Source of the DNA: Bacillus sp. HMF5848
GTDB lineage: Bacteria; Bacillota; Bacilli; Bacillales; HMF5848
Direction of reading: 5' to 3'
DNA: 64,000 nt
NCBI RefSeq assembly: GCF_003944835.1
Contig: NZ_RWIV01000001.1
Coordinates: 2,147,501 to 2,211,500, forward strand
Shown: positions 42,409 through 51,321 of the stretch, piece after piece
Layout: each line of letters opens with the position of its first letter
How positions within the stretch are numbered: the first letter of the stretch is position 1
Notes under the pieces: model-generated
Databases searched by the model: none
Told to the model about the DNA's origin: nothing
The model's input: the letters and a program-made list of their open reading frames with translations, nothing else
Translations under genes and position numbers: made by a program

Positions 42409-43776
42409 ATGTTTGAAACAAATACGTTAAAAGAAAAATTAATTCTACTTTTAAAAGTTTTAGTGCCCATATTTATTACACAAGTTGGAATGTATGCGAT
42501 GAATTTTATTGATACAGTGATGAGTGGTCAAGCTAGTCCCGAAGATTTAGCAGGTGTAGCAATTGGCTCTAGTATCTGGATACCTGTTTTTACAGGAATC
42601 AGTGGTATTTTAATATCATTAACACCTATCATATCTCAATTGGTTGGAGCGAACACGAAGGAGTCTGTTGGAAATAAAGTTGTACAAGGATTATATCTAT
42701 CAATAGTGTTAGCATTTTGTATTGTAATTGCTGGATTTTTCTTGTTAAATCCAATTTTATCTATGATGAAGTTAGATGAAACGGTAAGGTTTATAGCTAA
42801 AAACTATTTAATAGCATTGTCATTGGGTATATTCCCCGTTTTTATATACAATGTATTACGTAACTTTATTGATGCATTAGGCCAAACAAGATTTACTATG
42901 TTTATTACGTTAGCGGCACTTCCCGTTAATATTTTATTTAATTATATATTGATTTTTGGCAAGTGGGGATTTCCTAAGCTTGGTGGGGTTGGGGCTGGAT
43001 ATGCTTCTGCTATAACATATTGGTTTATTTTTATAATTGCCATTATAATCGTTAACAAAGTGTCTCCGTTTCACCAATTTCAAATATTTTCTAAATTGTA
43101 TCCTTTTCACTTCCGAGATTGGATAGAGCAATTAACTATTGGTATACCTATTGGATTTGCTATTTTTTTTGAAACAAGTATATTCGCAGCTGTTACATTA
43201 TTAATGAGTGCTTATAATACTGAAACTATTGCCGCTCATCAAGCTGCACTAAATTTCGCATCGTTTTTATATATGGTCCCTTTAAGTGTAGCTTCTGCCC
43301 TTACTATCGCAATTGGTTTTGAAATTGGAGCGAAGCGTTATTCTCATGCTAAACAATATAGTTACTTAGGAATTGGATTCGCAATAATTGTTGCCTTACT
43401 TTTTGCAGTGTTACTGTATATAACTCGGCCATATGTTGCATTATTATATAGTCAAGATTCTGCAGTTTTAAAACTAACGAGTCAATTTTTATTTTATGCA
43501 ATTTTCTTTCAATTGGCAGATGCTTTTGGAGCACCTATTCAAGGAATACTTCGTGGATACAAAGATGTTAACGCAGTTTTTGTTCTATCACTTATTTCGT
43601 ATTGGGTCATTGGATTGCCTTTAGGGTATGTGCTTGCGCAGTATACATCGTTAATGGCATTCGGATACTGGGTCGGCTTAAGCGGTGGGCTAACTGCAGG
43701 AGCTATCTTACTATTTCTTCGGCTTAAATATATGGAAAAAAAGCTGCAAAACAATTATAAGAATTACGTAAGTTAA
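42409..43776 (+). CDS. yojI: MATE-family multidrug efflux pump, YojI-like
   Basis: 455 residues with 12 TM helices. FITQVGMYAMNFIDTVMSG (first helix), GISGILISLTPIISQLVGA and, in the second half, ETIAAHQAALNFASFLYMVP are MATE/NorM signatures. Exports cationic drugs in exchange for Na+ or H+. Divergent from yojF-bshB2, as in B. subtilis. Start ATG follows GAGTTGAGG. Confidence 0.87.
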   Translation: MFETNTLKEKLILLLKVLVPIFITQVGMYAMNFIDTVMSGQASPEDLAGVAIGSSIWIPVFTGISGILISLTPIISQLVGANTKESVGNKVVQGLYLSIVLAFCIVIAGFFLLNPILSMMKLDETVRFIAKNYLIALSLGIFPVFIYNVLRNFIDALGQTRFTMFITLAALPVNILFNYILIFGKWGFPKLGGVGAGYASAITYWFIFIIAIIIVNKVSPFHQFQIFSKLYPFHFRDWIEQLTIGIPIGFAIFFETSIFAAVTLLMSAYNTETIAAHQAALNFASFLYMVPLSVASALTIAIGFEIGAKRYSHAKQYSYLGIGFAIIVALLFAVLLYITRPYVALLYSQDSAVLKLTSQFLFYAIFFQLADAFGAPIQGILRGYKDVNAVFVLSLISYWVIGLPLGYVLAQYTSLMAFGYWVGLSGGLTAGAILLFLRLKYMEKKLQNNYKNYVS

Positions 43777-43792
43777 AAATAGATATTATTTA

Positions 43793-43818
43793 GGGGCCAT
43801 TACGGCCCCGTTTTCGAT
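43793..43818 (+). terminator. Terminator after yojI-like gene
   Basis: GGGGCC / GGCCCC stem with a 5-nt loop and a TTTT tract. Confidence 0.75.
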
Positions 43819-43836
43819 TCTTTATGTGTATAAACG

Positions 43837-44649
43837 TTAATGCTGACATGTAGGACAGAAGAAAACTTTCCGAGATGAGATAATTTCTTTTTGAATAATA
43901 TCTGAACATCGAAAACATGCCTTGCCCTCACGGTCGTAGACATAACAATGTTCATTATAGCCGCCTGTTAGTTGATCATTGATATAAAGAGGATTCTCCA
44001 TGTACCCTCCTAAATCTATAGCGCGATTTAGTGTGGATTTTATGGAGTTAAATAACTTATTTAGTTCAATGTCATTAAATTGATTTATTTTCTTCTTAGG
44101 GTTCACTTCAGCAACATAGGCAATCTCGTCAGAGTAACAGTTCCCAATTCCACTTATAACCTCTTGGTTGACCAGCGTTGTCTTTAACATTCCTCTTTTA
44201 TTATTAAAGATATCTGAAAAAAGCTGTATATTGAAAGAAGAATCCAATGGTTCTGGACCTAGATTCTGTAGTTCATGACCCAACTGCTCGTCGGTTAATA
44301 GATGAAGATAGCCAAGGCGAAGTCCAATAAAGAATAATTGAAGCCCATTGTTAAATATTATTGTGATTTGTTTTGTGCGATTTGGGCTATCATGTTCATT
44401 TCCAATATACATCCAACCACCAAGCATTAAATGTAATAGGAGACTCTGTTTATTTCTTAGTCGGAAGACCAAATGCTTAGCACGTCTCTCAATAGATTTG
44501 ATTTCCCCCCCGATTAAAGCATCCTTAATAATTCTAACATCAGTGTTTATAGATTTCTCTCTCTGTATAATTACATCTTTTATCGGTATATTTACAATTT
44601 TTTCTGTTAATAAACGCTTATATGTCTCCATTTCTGGTAGTTCAGGCAT
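43837..44649 (-). CDS. Fpg/Nei-family DNA glycosylase
   Basis: 270 residues. N-terminal PELPEME (Pro nucleophile and Glu), RRAKHLVFRL (Lys), helix-two-turn-helix EVISGIGNCYSDEIAY, and a C-terminal zinc finger CFRC...CPTC. Removes oxidised bases such as 8-oxoguanine or FaPy and cuts the DNA strand. It is probably a second paralogue: the housekeeping mutM of bacilli lies next to polA, and neither polA nor coaE is here. Divergent from the adhB remnant. Confidence 0.88.
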   Translation of the reverse strand: MPELPEMETYKRLLTEKIVNIPIKDVIIQREKSINTDVRIIKDALIGGEIKSIERRAKHLVFRLRNKQSLLLHLMLGGWMYIGNEHDSPNRTKQITIIFNNGLQLFFIGLRLGYLHLLTDEQLGHELQNLGPEPLDSSFNIQLFSDIFNNKRGMLKTTLVNQEVISGIGNCYSDEIAYVAEVNPKKKINQFNDIELNKLFNSIKSTLNRAIDLGGYMENPLYINDQLTGGYNEHCYVYDREGKACFRCSDIIQKEIISSRKVFFCPTCQH

Positions 44650-44733
44650 TGTACTCTCTCCTTCTTTGCGAGAACATTATAGTTTTTATGGGGATGATAT
44701 CAGTATCTGACAATATTGAAAGAGGGATGCATT

Positions 44734-44946
44734 ATGAGAGCAGTTACATTCCGAGGTTTGAGAAATGTTGAAGTAAAAGAGGTTGAAGAACATTCACTCC
44801 ATCACGATGAGGATATTATTGTTTTGATTAGTGTTTATCCGACAGACATTATTACACATGCTTTACCTCTAGAAAATGCAAAGCATGGATACAAGATTTT
44901 CGATGAAAAGCTTGATAATTGTATTAAAGTAATATTAAAGCCATGA
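44734..44946 (+). pseudogene. Zinc-type alcohol dehydrogenase remnant (adhB-like), internal deletion
   Basis: 70-residue open frame. Residues 1-34 (MRAVTFRGLRNVEVKEVEEH...) match the start of AdhB-type zinc dehydrogenases, while residues 35-70 (YPTDIITHALPLENAKHGYK...) match the extreme C-terminus. About 300 residues holding both zinc sites and the NAD fold are missing, but the join is in frame. AGAGGGA still precedes the ATG and a terminator follows. Non-functional as a dehydrogenase. Confidence 0.8.
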
Positions 44947-44950
44947 CACT

Positions 44951-44982
44951 TTAGAGGCTGTCTTACACACAGCCTCTATATT
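44951..44982 (+). terminator. Terminator after the adhB remnant
   Basis: AGAGGCTGT / ACAGCCTCT stem followed by ATATTA; weak U tract. Confidence 0.6.
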
Positions 44983-45132
44983 AAGCGTATATGCAAATTT
45001 CACAATGATCTTTAAAAGTGTACCAATATACTTATAACAACATGATTGGTTTTAAATTTTTTTATTTATTAGTACTAAAATTAAAAATCTATTTATTTTT
45101 GTTTGTAGAAGTACAGGAACTGATGGATGAAG

Positions 45133-45663
45133 CTAATTATTTTCACCGTCCTTGTAACACTCCCATAACTTTGTTAAATCCTTGTAGATATCAATAACTT
45201 CATCTAACTTCATTCTAACTAAACCACTGGATGACGGAGCAACAAATTCAATGACTCCTTGTACGACACTGTCTGTCTGCATCCCCCACTTAATATTTCT
45301 TTTTAAACTGTATTGTACGTAAACACCTTTTCCAACGAAGCAAACAATAGCTGGATTATAAAGCTTAATCTTTTCAATTAATTTATTACGTCCCTCTATA
45401 AATTCCTGTTTTGTTAATTCAGCAGCCGTTTTTGTTGGACGGTCAACAATATTTGTAAAGCCTATTCCTTCTTTAAGTAATGTAATGTCTTCCTCTGGTT
45501 TTAATTGTCGTTCTGTTATGTTTGCCTCTTTTAAAATTTTCCAAAATCGATTACTAGGATTGGCATAATTATGACCTACAACACCTGATGTTAAACTCGG
45601 ATTGAAACCTATAAACAGTAACTTTATATTACTATCAAGTATATCTGGTAATGGTTGGTTCAT
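45133..45663 (-). CDS. mug: G:T/U mismatch-specific DNA glycosylase (Mug/TDG family)
   Basis: 176 residues, uracil-DNA glycosylase superfamily. Water-activating motif FIGFNPSLTSG, then YANPSNRFWKIL, GFTNIVDRPTKTAAELT, and the DNA-intercalation loop APSSSGLVRM. Removes uracil or thymine from mismatches with G. Start ATG preceded by AAAGGAG. Monocistronic. Confidence 0.87.
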   Translation of the reverse strand: MNQPLPDILDSNIKLLFIGFNPSLTSGVVGHNYANPSNRFWKILKEANITERQLKPEEDITLLKEGIGFTNIVDRPTKTAAELTKQEFIEGRNKLIEKIKLYNPAIVCFVGKGVYVQYSLKRNIKWGMQTDSVVQGVIEFVAPSSSGLVRMKLDEVIDIYKDLTKLWECYKDGENN

Positions 45664-45755
45664 AACATTTCTCCTTTAAAATTTTTTAACCAAATTTAGC
45701 CTTTTGCATACATTGTATTAGCCTAACATAATTTTAACAAAGTGAGGGTACACAG

Positions 45756-46475
45756 GTGAGTTTATCCCCCTATCTTGAATTTATTGCTGTATATGGTGTT
45801 GGAGGCGCGCATCCAGGTGGTTTACCATTAACAAAGCGTATACTTCAGAATGAATCATTTAATTCATCACATGTTGTATTAGATGCGGGATGTGGCACAG
45901 GGCAAACAGCCGCCTATATTGCTAAAGAAACACATGCTAAGGTAATGGCTATAGATATAAACGAAGAAATGGTAAAAAAGGCCAAGAAACGTTTTCATTC
46001 ACTATCTTTATCCATTCCGGTACAAACAGCAGATTTATTATCTTTGCCCTATGATAACGATTTGTTTGATTATATTATTTTAGAATCTGTACTAAGTTTT
46101 ACAGATACTAAGAAAGCACTATGTGAATGTTATCGTGTCTTAAAAGAAAATGGCGTGTTGATATGTACAGAAATGACACTTAAACGATCTATCACAAATA
46201 AAGCTAAACAGGAATTAGAAAATTTCTATGGATTTACTAACTTTTTAACGACGAAAGAATGGCTGCAACTTTTAAGTAGTATATTTGTAGATGCTAAATC
46301 CATCAATGTTCCATTAATGGAGCATGAAAAAAATGAAAACATACCAGAATTTCATTTGTCAGATTCTGTTCCCCCTAATTTAATACATGCATTAGACCAA
46401 CATCAAGCCTATTTAGAAGCTTATAAACACATTTTAGATTTTTCTGTATTTCGTTGCAAAAAACAAAAAGTATAG
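45756..46475 (+). CDS. Class I SAM-dependent methyltransferase
   Basis: 239 residues. Motif I VVLDAGCGTGQTAAYIAK, motif II acidic AIDINEEMV, SLPYDNDLFDYIILESVLSF and LKENGVLICTEMTL place it in the methyltransferase_11 group (UbiE-like). Substrate unknown. GTG start with GAGGG 7 nt upstream. Divergent from mug. Confidence 0.83.
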   Translation: MSLSPYLEFIAVYGVGGAHPGGLPLTKRILQNESFNSSHVVLDAGCGTGQTAAYIAKETHAKVMAIDINEEMVKKAKKRFHSLSLSIPVQTADLLSLPYDNDLFDYIILESVLSFTDTKKALCECYRVLKENGVLICTEMTLKRSITNKAKQELENFYGFTNFLTTKEWLQLLSSIFVDAKSINVPLMEHEKNENIPEFHLSDSVPPNLIHALDQHQAYLEAYKHILDFSVFRCKKQKV

Positions 46476-46547
46476 GACAAATATACAGTCATTCCCTTCT
46501 GCCCTGTCATAATGTATGAATGTGGAGGATGAAAAGGAGGAATGACT

Positions 46548-46784
46548 ATGTATGAATTATGCTGTAAATATCATGGAAAAGTAGTCCGTATCGAAGACAG
46601 AAATGGTCGCGTACACGTAGGACGCATTACAAGAGTATCGCGCGAAAAAGTCTACATCCAACCAACAGGCGCTGGTCGTAACCTCGGAGGTTACGGATTT
46701 GGCTGGGGTTGGGGCTGGGGCGGCTATGGGATAGCTCTAGGTGCCATCGCAGGAATTGCATTAGCTGGGTTATTTTTCTGGTAA
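46548..46784 (+). CDS. Small Gly/Trp-rich protein with an Sm-like N-terminus and TM tail
   Basis: 78 residues. The first 50 form a small beta-barrel-like segment (HGKVVRIEDRNGRVHVGRI, REKVYIQPTGAG). A GGYGFGWGWGWGGYG tract follows, then one hydrophobic helix ending in LAGLFFW. ATG at 46548 has AAGGAGG 7 nt upstream; the ATG at 46542 is too close. Possibly a spore or membrane surface protein. No named family. Confidence 0.72.
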   Translation: MYELCCKYHGKVVRIEDRNGRVHVGRITRVSREKVYIQPTGAGRNLGGYGFGWGWGWGGYGIALGAIAGIALAGLFFW

Positions 46785-46789
46785 ATAAA

Positions 46790-46826
46790 TTGGGAATCGA
46801 GATTTTATAACTCGATTCCCTTTTTA
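46790..46826 (+). terminator. Intrinsic terminator
   Basis: GGGAATCGAG / CTCGATTCCC stem followed by T5. Confidence 0.88.
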
Positions 46827-46903
46827 TCTAAGTTTAATAATGAAGTACGACGTTTATATACATAAATGTGCCATCCAACTTTACTCTATAAATTTTTTGA
46901 AAT

Positions 46904-46910
46904 TTCGACA
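46904..46910 (-). promoter_or_regulatory. Spo0A box (0A box)
   Basis: Minus-strand TGTCGAA within TTTTGTCGAAAT, matching the 0A-box consensus, 82 bp upstream of the 90-residue gene. Confidence 0.5.
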
Positions 46911-46950
46911 AAATACATGCGACTTTTTTGTAAATTTATTGTAAATTGTA

Positions 46951-46964
46951 TTACACTAGTGTAA
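46951..46964. promoter_or_regulatory. Perfect 14-bp palindrome, possible operator
   Basis: TTACACTAGTGTAA, in the likely promoter region 28 bp before the 90-residue gene. The binding protein is unknown. Confidence 0.4.
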
Positions 46965-46991
46965 ACGTCAATCTTTTAGGAGGTAGCGATA

Positions 46992-47264
46992 ATGAGTTTG
47001 ACTGATTTTATCGGAGTTAGAGATTTATCAATGATTTATTTTTCTTGTACCTTAATATCTGAAATAGAAAAAGGCATTCATCAGAAAAAATTCTATTATC
47101 AAGAGCAGATTTTTACTTATGTAAAAAAGCAAATTGACATGTATATTCAAACTCTAGATGTTCGCGCGGCATTAAAATCAATATATAGAACTGAATTAAA
47201 TCATTTATTAAACAAGAAGTTATATAATTTATTCAAAGAATACAATGTCTTTGCTTGTTTGTAG
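46992..47264 (+). CDS. Hypothetical 90-residue helical protein
   Basis: Mostly alpha-helical (SCTLISEIEKGIHQKKFYYQ, IFTYVKKQIDMYIQTLD, KSIYRTELNHLLNKKLYNLF). Strong TAGGAGG before the ATG. No TM segment. Upstream are an 0A box and a palindrome, which suggest sporulation-phase regulation. No family recognised. Confidence 0.7.
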   Translation: MSLTDFIGVRDLSMIYFSCTLISEIEKGIHQKKFYYQEQIFTYVKKQIDMYIQTLDVRAALKSIYRTELNHLLNKKLYNLFKEYNVFACL

Positions 47265-47277
47265 CGTATTATATGCG

Positions 47278-47307
47278 AAGAAGTACCAAACACATTTGGT
47301 ACTTCAA
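47278..47307. terminator. Bidirectional intrinsic terminator
   Basis: GAAGTACCAAA / TTTGGTACTTC with a 4-nt loop between convergent genes. Confidence 0.8.
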
Positions 47308-47312
47308 ATTAT

Positions 47313-48185
47313 TTATAACTTTTTTGCTGTTTCCATAAATTCTTCAAAAGTTAGACCGTTCTTAAACATATACGTGGCAGCATCAATACCAACATAGCGT
47401 AAATGCCACGGTTCGTATTTATAACCTGTTATGTCTTCTTTTCCAAGAGGATAACGAACAATAAAACCGTATTTATGAGCATTGTCACGAACCCACTGCC
47501 CTTCTTTGACATTCCCCAATTCTTGAGTTAGCTTATAACCGACACTGCTACCAGATATATCTATAGCAAGCCCTGTTTGATGCTCACTATTACCTGGTAG
47601 AGCAACAGCAACTGAAGCAGCCTCTTCACCAACAGTATTAACTTCATTATTGTAAAGATAATCCTGTGTCTTGTATGAACGATAGCCTGATACTCCTAAC
47701 AAAACGATATCCTCTTGCTTCGCCGCATTTATTAGTTGTTCAATTGCTTCGGCAGCTGGTTTTCTTAAGTATCTCTTTTCAATATTTAAATCACCAAAAA
47801 TAAATTCTATATTAGGTATGACTAAGTCTCCTGGCTTATATTCTGCTGATAAGCTATATGTTTTATTAACTAATGATAGTAGATTATCAGGATTAAGAAT
47901 AACCTTTATACCTTCTGAAAACTCATCAACTACATTAATTTGTTCCTGTGCTAAAACAAACTGATCATTTTGTTCTTCTGAGGCTTCTTTTTCTGAAGAA
48001 CTTAAATCAATAATATTTTCGTCTTTTTTTTGAATTGCTAATTTTTTATCAGCTTGCTCTTGAGGTTCAACATTTTTATGAGTGGATTCACGAGTGGATT
48101 CACTTTCAATTTTGTTTTGATTACTCTGTTCACCACAGCTCGTGAGCAGTATAAGTGATAAAATTATTATAATAGCGTGCTTCAT
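47313..48185 (-). CDS. D-alanyl-D-alanine carboxypeptidase, VanY family, lipoprotein
   Basis: 290 residues. Signal peptide with lipobox LLTSC (Cys near residue 18), a charged linker of about 90 residues, then a VanY (M15B) zinc peptidase: VSGYRSYKTQDYLY, PGNSEHQTGLAIDIS (His and Asp ligands) and YEPWHLRYVG (Glu catalyst and His ligand). Trims the terminal D-Ala of peptidoglycan stem peptides. ATG at 48185 has AAGGTGG at 5 nt; the GTG at 48194 overlaps it. Confidence 0.88.
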   Translation of the reverse strand: MKHAIIIILSLILLTSCGEQSNQNKIESESTRESTHKNVEPQEQADKKLAIQKKDENIIDLSSSEKEASEEQNDQFVLAQEQINVVDEFSEGIKVILNPDNLLSLVNKTYSLSAEYKPGDLVIPNIEFIFGDLNIEKRYLRKPAAEAIEQLINAAKQEDIVLLGVSGYRSYKTQDYLYNNEVNTVGEEAASVAVALPGNSEHQTGLAIDISGSSVGYKLTQELGNVKEGQWVRDNAHKYGFIVRYPLGKEDITGYKYEPWHLRYVGIDAATYMFKNGLTFEEFMETAKKL

Positions 48186-48291
48186 GTAAACCACCTTACA
48201 TTACTTTTGTCTAATGTCTTTCGAGATTGATTGTAACATGTTTTGGTTTTCTAAACGAGTCTCTAATTTTACCAAGTTAAGGTTTAAAAAA

Positions 48292-48325
48292 ATAAAAGCA
48301 ACTCACACCAAAGTGAGTTGCTTTG
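48292..48325 (-). terminator. Terminator of deoD
   Basis: AAAGCAACTCAC / GTGAGTTGCTTT stem with T tract on the minus strand. Confidence 0.88.
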
Positions 48326-48339
48326 TAACATTTCAATTT

Positions 48340-49041
48340 TTATTTAAGAGCTGCTTCTAAAGCAACCTCAATCATATCGTTGAAAGTTGTTTGACGTTCT
48401 TCACTTGTTGTTACCTCGCCAGTGATTATATGGTCACTTACCGTTAACACAGATAAAGCTCGGCGTTGGAATTTAGCAGCTAAAGTGTATAGTGCTGCAC
48501 TTTCCATTTCTAAAGCTAAAATGCCATATTGAGCAAGTTTCTCATTATCTGCGTACTCATTATAGAATAAATCAGCTGTAAAGACATTACCAACTTTTAG
48601 TTGAAGCCCTTTTTCTAAACCAGCTTGATAAGCATTATGTAAAAGTTCAAAGTTTGCTGTTGGTGCAAAATCTACACCTGTGAAATGATTACGATTTAAT
48701 GATGAGTCTGTAGATGCGCTCATACCTAGAATAACATCACGAACCTTTACATCCTTTTGAATTGCTCCACAAGTTCCAACACGGATTAAAGTTTGCACAT
48801 CGTATTCTTGCATTAATTCAGTAATGTATATAGAAATAGATGGAACACCCATTCCCGTACCTTGAACAGAAATTCTTTCGCCTTTATATGTACCAGTAAA
48901 ACCAAGCATACCACGTACTTCATTATAACAAGTTACATCTTCTAAAAATGTTTCAGCTATATGTTTAGCACGTAAGGGATCTCCAGGGAGTAAAATCTTA
49001 TCAGCTATCTCACCTTTTTTGGCTCCAATATGTATACTCAT
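48340..49041 (-). CDS. deoD: Purine nucleoside phosphorylase DeoD
   Basis: 233 residues, the exact size of bacillus Deo[21 protein letters not shown], the family signature [26 protein letters not shown]-type phosphate loop (here [10 protein letters not shown]), [16 protein letters not shown] and [10 protein letters not shown]. Cleaves purine (deoxy)ribonucleosides with phosphate as a hexamer in the cytosol. Monocistronic. Confidence 0.95.
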   Translation of the reverse strand: MSIHIGAKKGEIADKILLPGDPLRAKHIAETFLEDVTCYNEVRGMLGFTGTYKGERISVQGTGMGVPSISIYITELMQEYDVQTLIRVGTCGAIQKDVKVRDVILGMSASTDSSLNRNHFTGVDFAPTANFELLHNAYQAGLEKGLQLKVGNVFTADLFYNEYADNEKLAQYGILALEMESAALYTLAAKFQRRALSVLTVSDHIITGEVTTSEERQTTFNDMIEVALEAALK

Positions 49042-49185
49042 GCTATAATCCTCCTTTTAGTTACTCGACGCAATTATATCATATCCAATCTATATCATAA
49101 AAATTTTGTTTTATTTAAAAAATTTTTATATAAGATTAGAAACCCCTTAATGTGAAAAGATATAATAACGAAGGGAGGCGTTCAT

Positions 49186-49314
49186 ATGGGTAAAAAGCAT
49201 CGTAATAGAGTAAATCAACCAAAAAAGAATAATCATATCCCTAAAGAAGCTATTATTGCAGAAGAAAATGCACATAGTAAAGAGAACTCAGCTAGAGAAC
49301 GTAAAAATTATTAA
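49186..49314 (+). CDS. Small hydrophilic protein of 42 residues
   Basis: MGKKHRNRVNQPKKNNHIPK then EAIIAEENAHSKENSARERK; strongly charged and likely disordered. AAGGGAGG lies 8 nt before the ATG. Followed by a terminator. Composition is like that of small spore proteins; no family recognised. Confidence 0.65.
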   Translation: MGKKHRNRVNQPKKNNHIPKEAIIAEENAHSKENSARERKNY

Positions 49315-49386
49315 TTTGTTATTGTAACCATTGGTTTGTCATTATTGCCAGTTGCTTAAAAAGACAAAATTTTTTGTATTGATAAA

Positions 49387-49421
49387 AATAGACAAACCGT
49401 CAATAATACGGTTTGTCTATT
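49387..49421. terminator. Bidirectional intrinsic terminator
   Basis: ATAGACAAACCGT / ACGGTTTGTCTAT stem, 7-nt loop, between the convergent 42-residue gene and spo0M. Confidence 0.85.
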
Positions 49422-49428
49422 CACTGTA

Positions 49429-50199
49429 TTAACTATATTTACGAATAACATCATTTAACTTTTGCTCAATTTGTCCAAGATCATGAGTATTTATTGTCAT
49501 ACGAACGAGTGATTCGTCCATTTCAAATGCCTCTGCGAGAAAACCACCTAAGCCTCGTGCGCGACGGTCCACTTGTAATACTAATTCTAATGAATCATAC
49601 GATTGTGGGAAAAACATAACTTCTAACTCGTCTAGTCGCCCTCTATAAGAACCGCTCGTTGGAACGAATTCGAACTCTTGAATAAATGGAAGGCGCTGAC
49701 GAATTCGGTACGATGCTTCTTCACATTCTACCTCTCTTAATCGGAAGCCAAGATGTTGGATGCTTCGTAACACCTCATTTACAAGTTTCGACGGTTTTAT
49801 TTCTATAAAATCACGGTCAGAAGGATCAATAGCATTTTTTATATCAACCCCAGTTTGCACCCAAACTCTTGTTTTACCAAGAGAAACCGGAGTGTCTAGT
49901 GGTAAAACAAAGGAAAATGGAATTTCTTTTGTCTCATTCACACCAATTTCAAAAGGATCGTTAACACGGAATTGTTCAATTACTGCGCTTTTCGTATATT
50001 TCCTATCGTCGTGCTCTTTTTCATAAGTCGTCATCAAAGATAAATATATAGCGTCTATTTGTTGTGCAATATTTCCTCCGCGCACCTCTACAATACCTTC
50101 AATTTTATCACCTGCAGAATACGCTGCATTAGATAGCTTTGTATCTACTGATGCAGACCCTATACCAACACTAGCCAGAACTTTGTTAAAAAATGACAT
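49429..50199 (-). CDS. spo0M: Sporulation-control protein Spo0M (arrestin-like fold)
   Basis: 256 residues. MSFFNKVLASVGIGSASVDTKL start, GIVEVRGGNIAQQIDAIYLSL, KEIPFSFVLPLDTPVSLGKTRVWVQT and a C-terminal GLGGFLAEAFEMDES segment, as in B. subtilis Spo0M. The family influences entry into sporulation. ATG at 50199 agrees with the known family start; an upstream TTG (50205) is closer to AGGAGGT. It follows a Ser/Thr kinase gene with almost no gap, so the kinase could act on it (inference). Confidence 0.9.
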   Translation of the reverse strand: MSFFNKVLASVGIGSASVDTKLSNAAYSAGDKIEGIVEVRGGNIAQQIDAIYLSLMTTYEKEHDDRKYTKSAVIEQFRVNDPFEIGVNETKEIPFSFVLPLDTPVSLGKTRVWVQTGVDIKNAIDPSDRDFIEIKPSKLVNEVLRSIQHLGFRLREVECEEASYRIRQRLPFIQEFEFVPTSGSYRGRLDELEVMFFPQSYDSLELVLQVDRRARGLGGFLAEAFEMDESLVRMTINTHDLGQIEQKLNDVIRKYS

Positions 50200-50201
50200 A
50201 C

Positions 50202-51008
50202 TCAATGTACCTCCTCTGTAATATTTTTAATATCTTTTTTAATTTGAATTATATTATCATACGGCTCATTTTCTTCTAGCAAACGATTAATCAGGTTAAT
50301 CGCTTTTGAAGATAATTTTAGTTCTTCAAACCATGGTCGTTCACGTTTTATCTCGGGCTCGTAATTCGAGTACAAAAGAAAGAGTATAAAGTGTCCTAGT
50401 GTATAAAAATCACTACGAACGTGAATTCTTCTCTGCATATATTTTTCATACGGCGTCTGAGTATAATTAAAATCATTTTGTTCAAATAAATATCTTGCTA
50501 ATCCAAAATCAATAATAAATATTTCATCGTTTGCAAGCATGATATTAGAAACACGTAAATCTCGATGAACAATATCGTTGTCATGTAGATATTGAACAAT
50601 ATCAGTTATTTTATCAATTATCTGGAATGCTTCTTTCTCAGAAAAAGTCACGTTTTTTTCAAACAACAATTCTTCAAATGATACCCCATCTATATATTCA
50701 AATATTAAATATTTACTTGTATTGTTTGTGAAATTCTCAATAAATGCAGGAATATTAGGATGAGACAATTTTTGCATGATCTCCTGCTCTCTTTTAAACG
50801 AAAAGACACCCGCATCTGTTTTTTGTTTGTGATATCTCAGTTGCTTCATTGCAACAAGCCGTGATGAGTGTGTGTCTTCAGCTAAATATGTGATTCCATA
50901 ACTACCCATCCCTAATATTTTCTGCACCTTATATTTTCCTATTATGTCCCCCTCTTCATGTCTATCGTCAAGAATAGCGTGCCACCAATTTTTTAAATTT
51001 GAAAGCAT
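50202..51008 (-). CDS. Hanks-type Ser/Thr protein kinase, YbdM-like
   Basis: 268 residues, a kinase domain with no TM or sensor. Gly loop ILGMGSYGITYLA, VAIK-type Lys in VAMKQL, catalytic loop VHRDLRVSNIML (Arg replaces the usual Lys after HRDL), IIDFGLARYL (DFG) and IHVRSDFYTLG in place of APE. Its start codon overlaps the stop of the His-rich gene (TAATG), and spo0M begins 2 nt after its end. Likely cytosolic and active; the HRDLR change is tolerated in some kinases. Confidence 0.85.
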   Translation of the reverse strand: MLSNLKNWWHAILDDRHEEGDIIGKYKVQKILGMGSYGITYLAEDTHSSRLVAMKQLRYHKQKTDAGVFSFKREQEIMQKLSHPNIPAFIENFTNNTSKYLIFEYIDGVSFEELLFEKNVTFSEKEAFQIIDKITDIVQYLHDNDIVHRDLRVSNIMLANDEIFIIDFGLARYLFEQNDFNYTQTPYEKYMQRRIHVRSDFYTLGHFILFLLYSNYEPEIKRERPWFEELKLSSKAINLINRLLEENEPYDNIIQIKKDIKNITEEVH

Positions 51009-51190
51009 TAACTAGAAAAGAAGCTGGAGAAAAAGCTCCCAGAGTGACGCTTCTTCTTATAATGACTGTGACCATAACGAGAGTGCTTATGACCATAGTG
51101 TTTTTTATACATATGATCACTTGAAGAAAATCGTAGATGGGACTTGTGCATGCTTTCCTTGATAATAGATTTTAAAATCTTTTTTAACAT
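51008..51190 (-). CDS. Small His/Lys/Ser-rich protein heading the kinase-spo0M operon
   Basis: 60 residues. Short amphipathic N-terminus (MLKKILKSIIKES), then a basic, His- and Tyr-rich middle (KKHYGHKHSRYGHSHYKKK) and a Ser-Phe tail (SGSFFSSFFSS). ATG at 51190 has AAAGGAG 8 nt upstream; another ATG at 51196 is too close. It overlaps the kinase start by one base. Could be a kinase substrate or a metal-binding coat protein; no family known. Confidence 0.75.
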   Translation of the reverse strand: MLKKILKSIIKESMHKSHLRFSSSDHMYKKHYGHKHSRYGHSHYKKKRHSGSFFSSFFSS

Positions 51191-51321
51191 AAACATCTCT
51201 CCTTTTGTAAAACTGCTTATTACGTTTTACGTTTTTGTATATTAAAAAGTTTCATGAAAATCACTTAAACTTACGGTTGAACATAAAAATATAATATATC
51301 TTCATTTCCTGTGTCTAGGAG

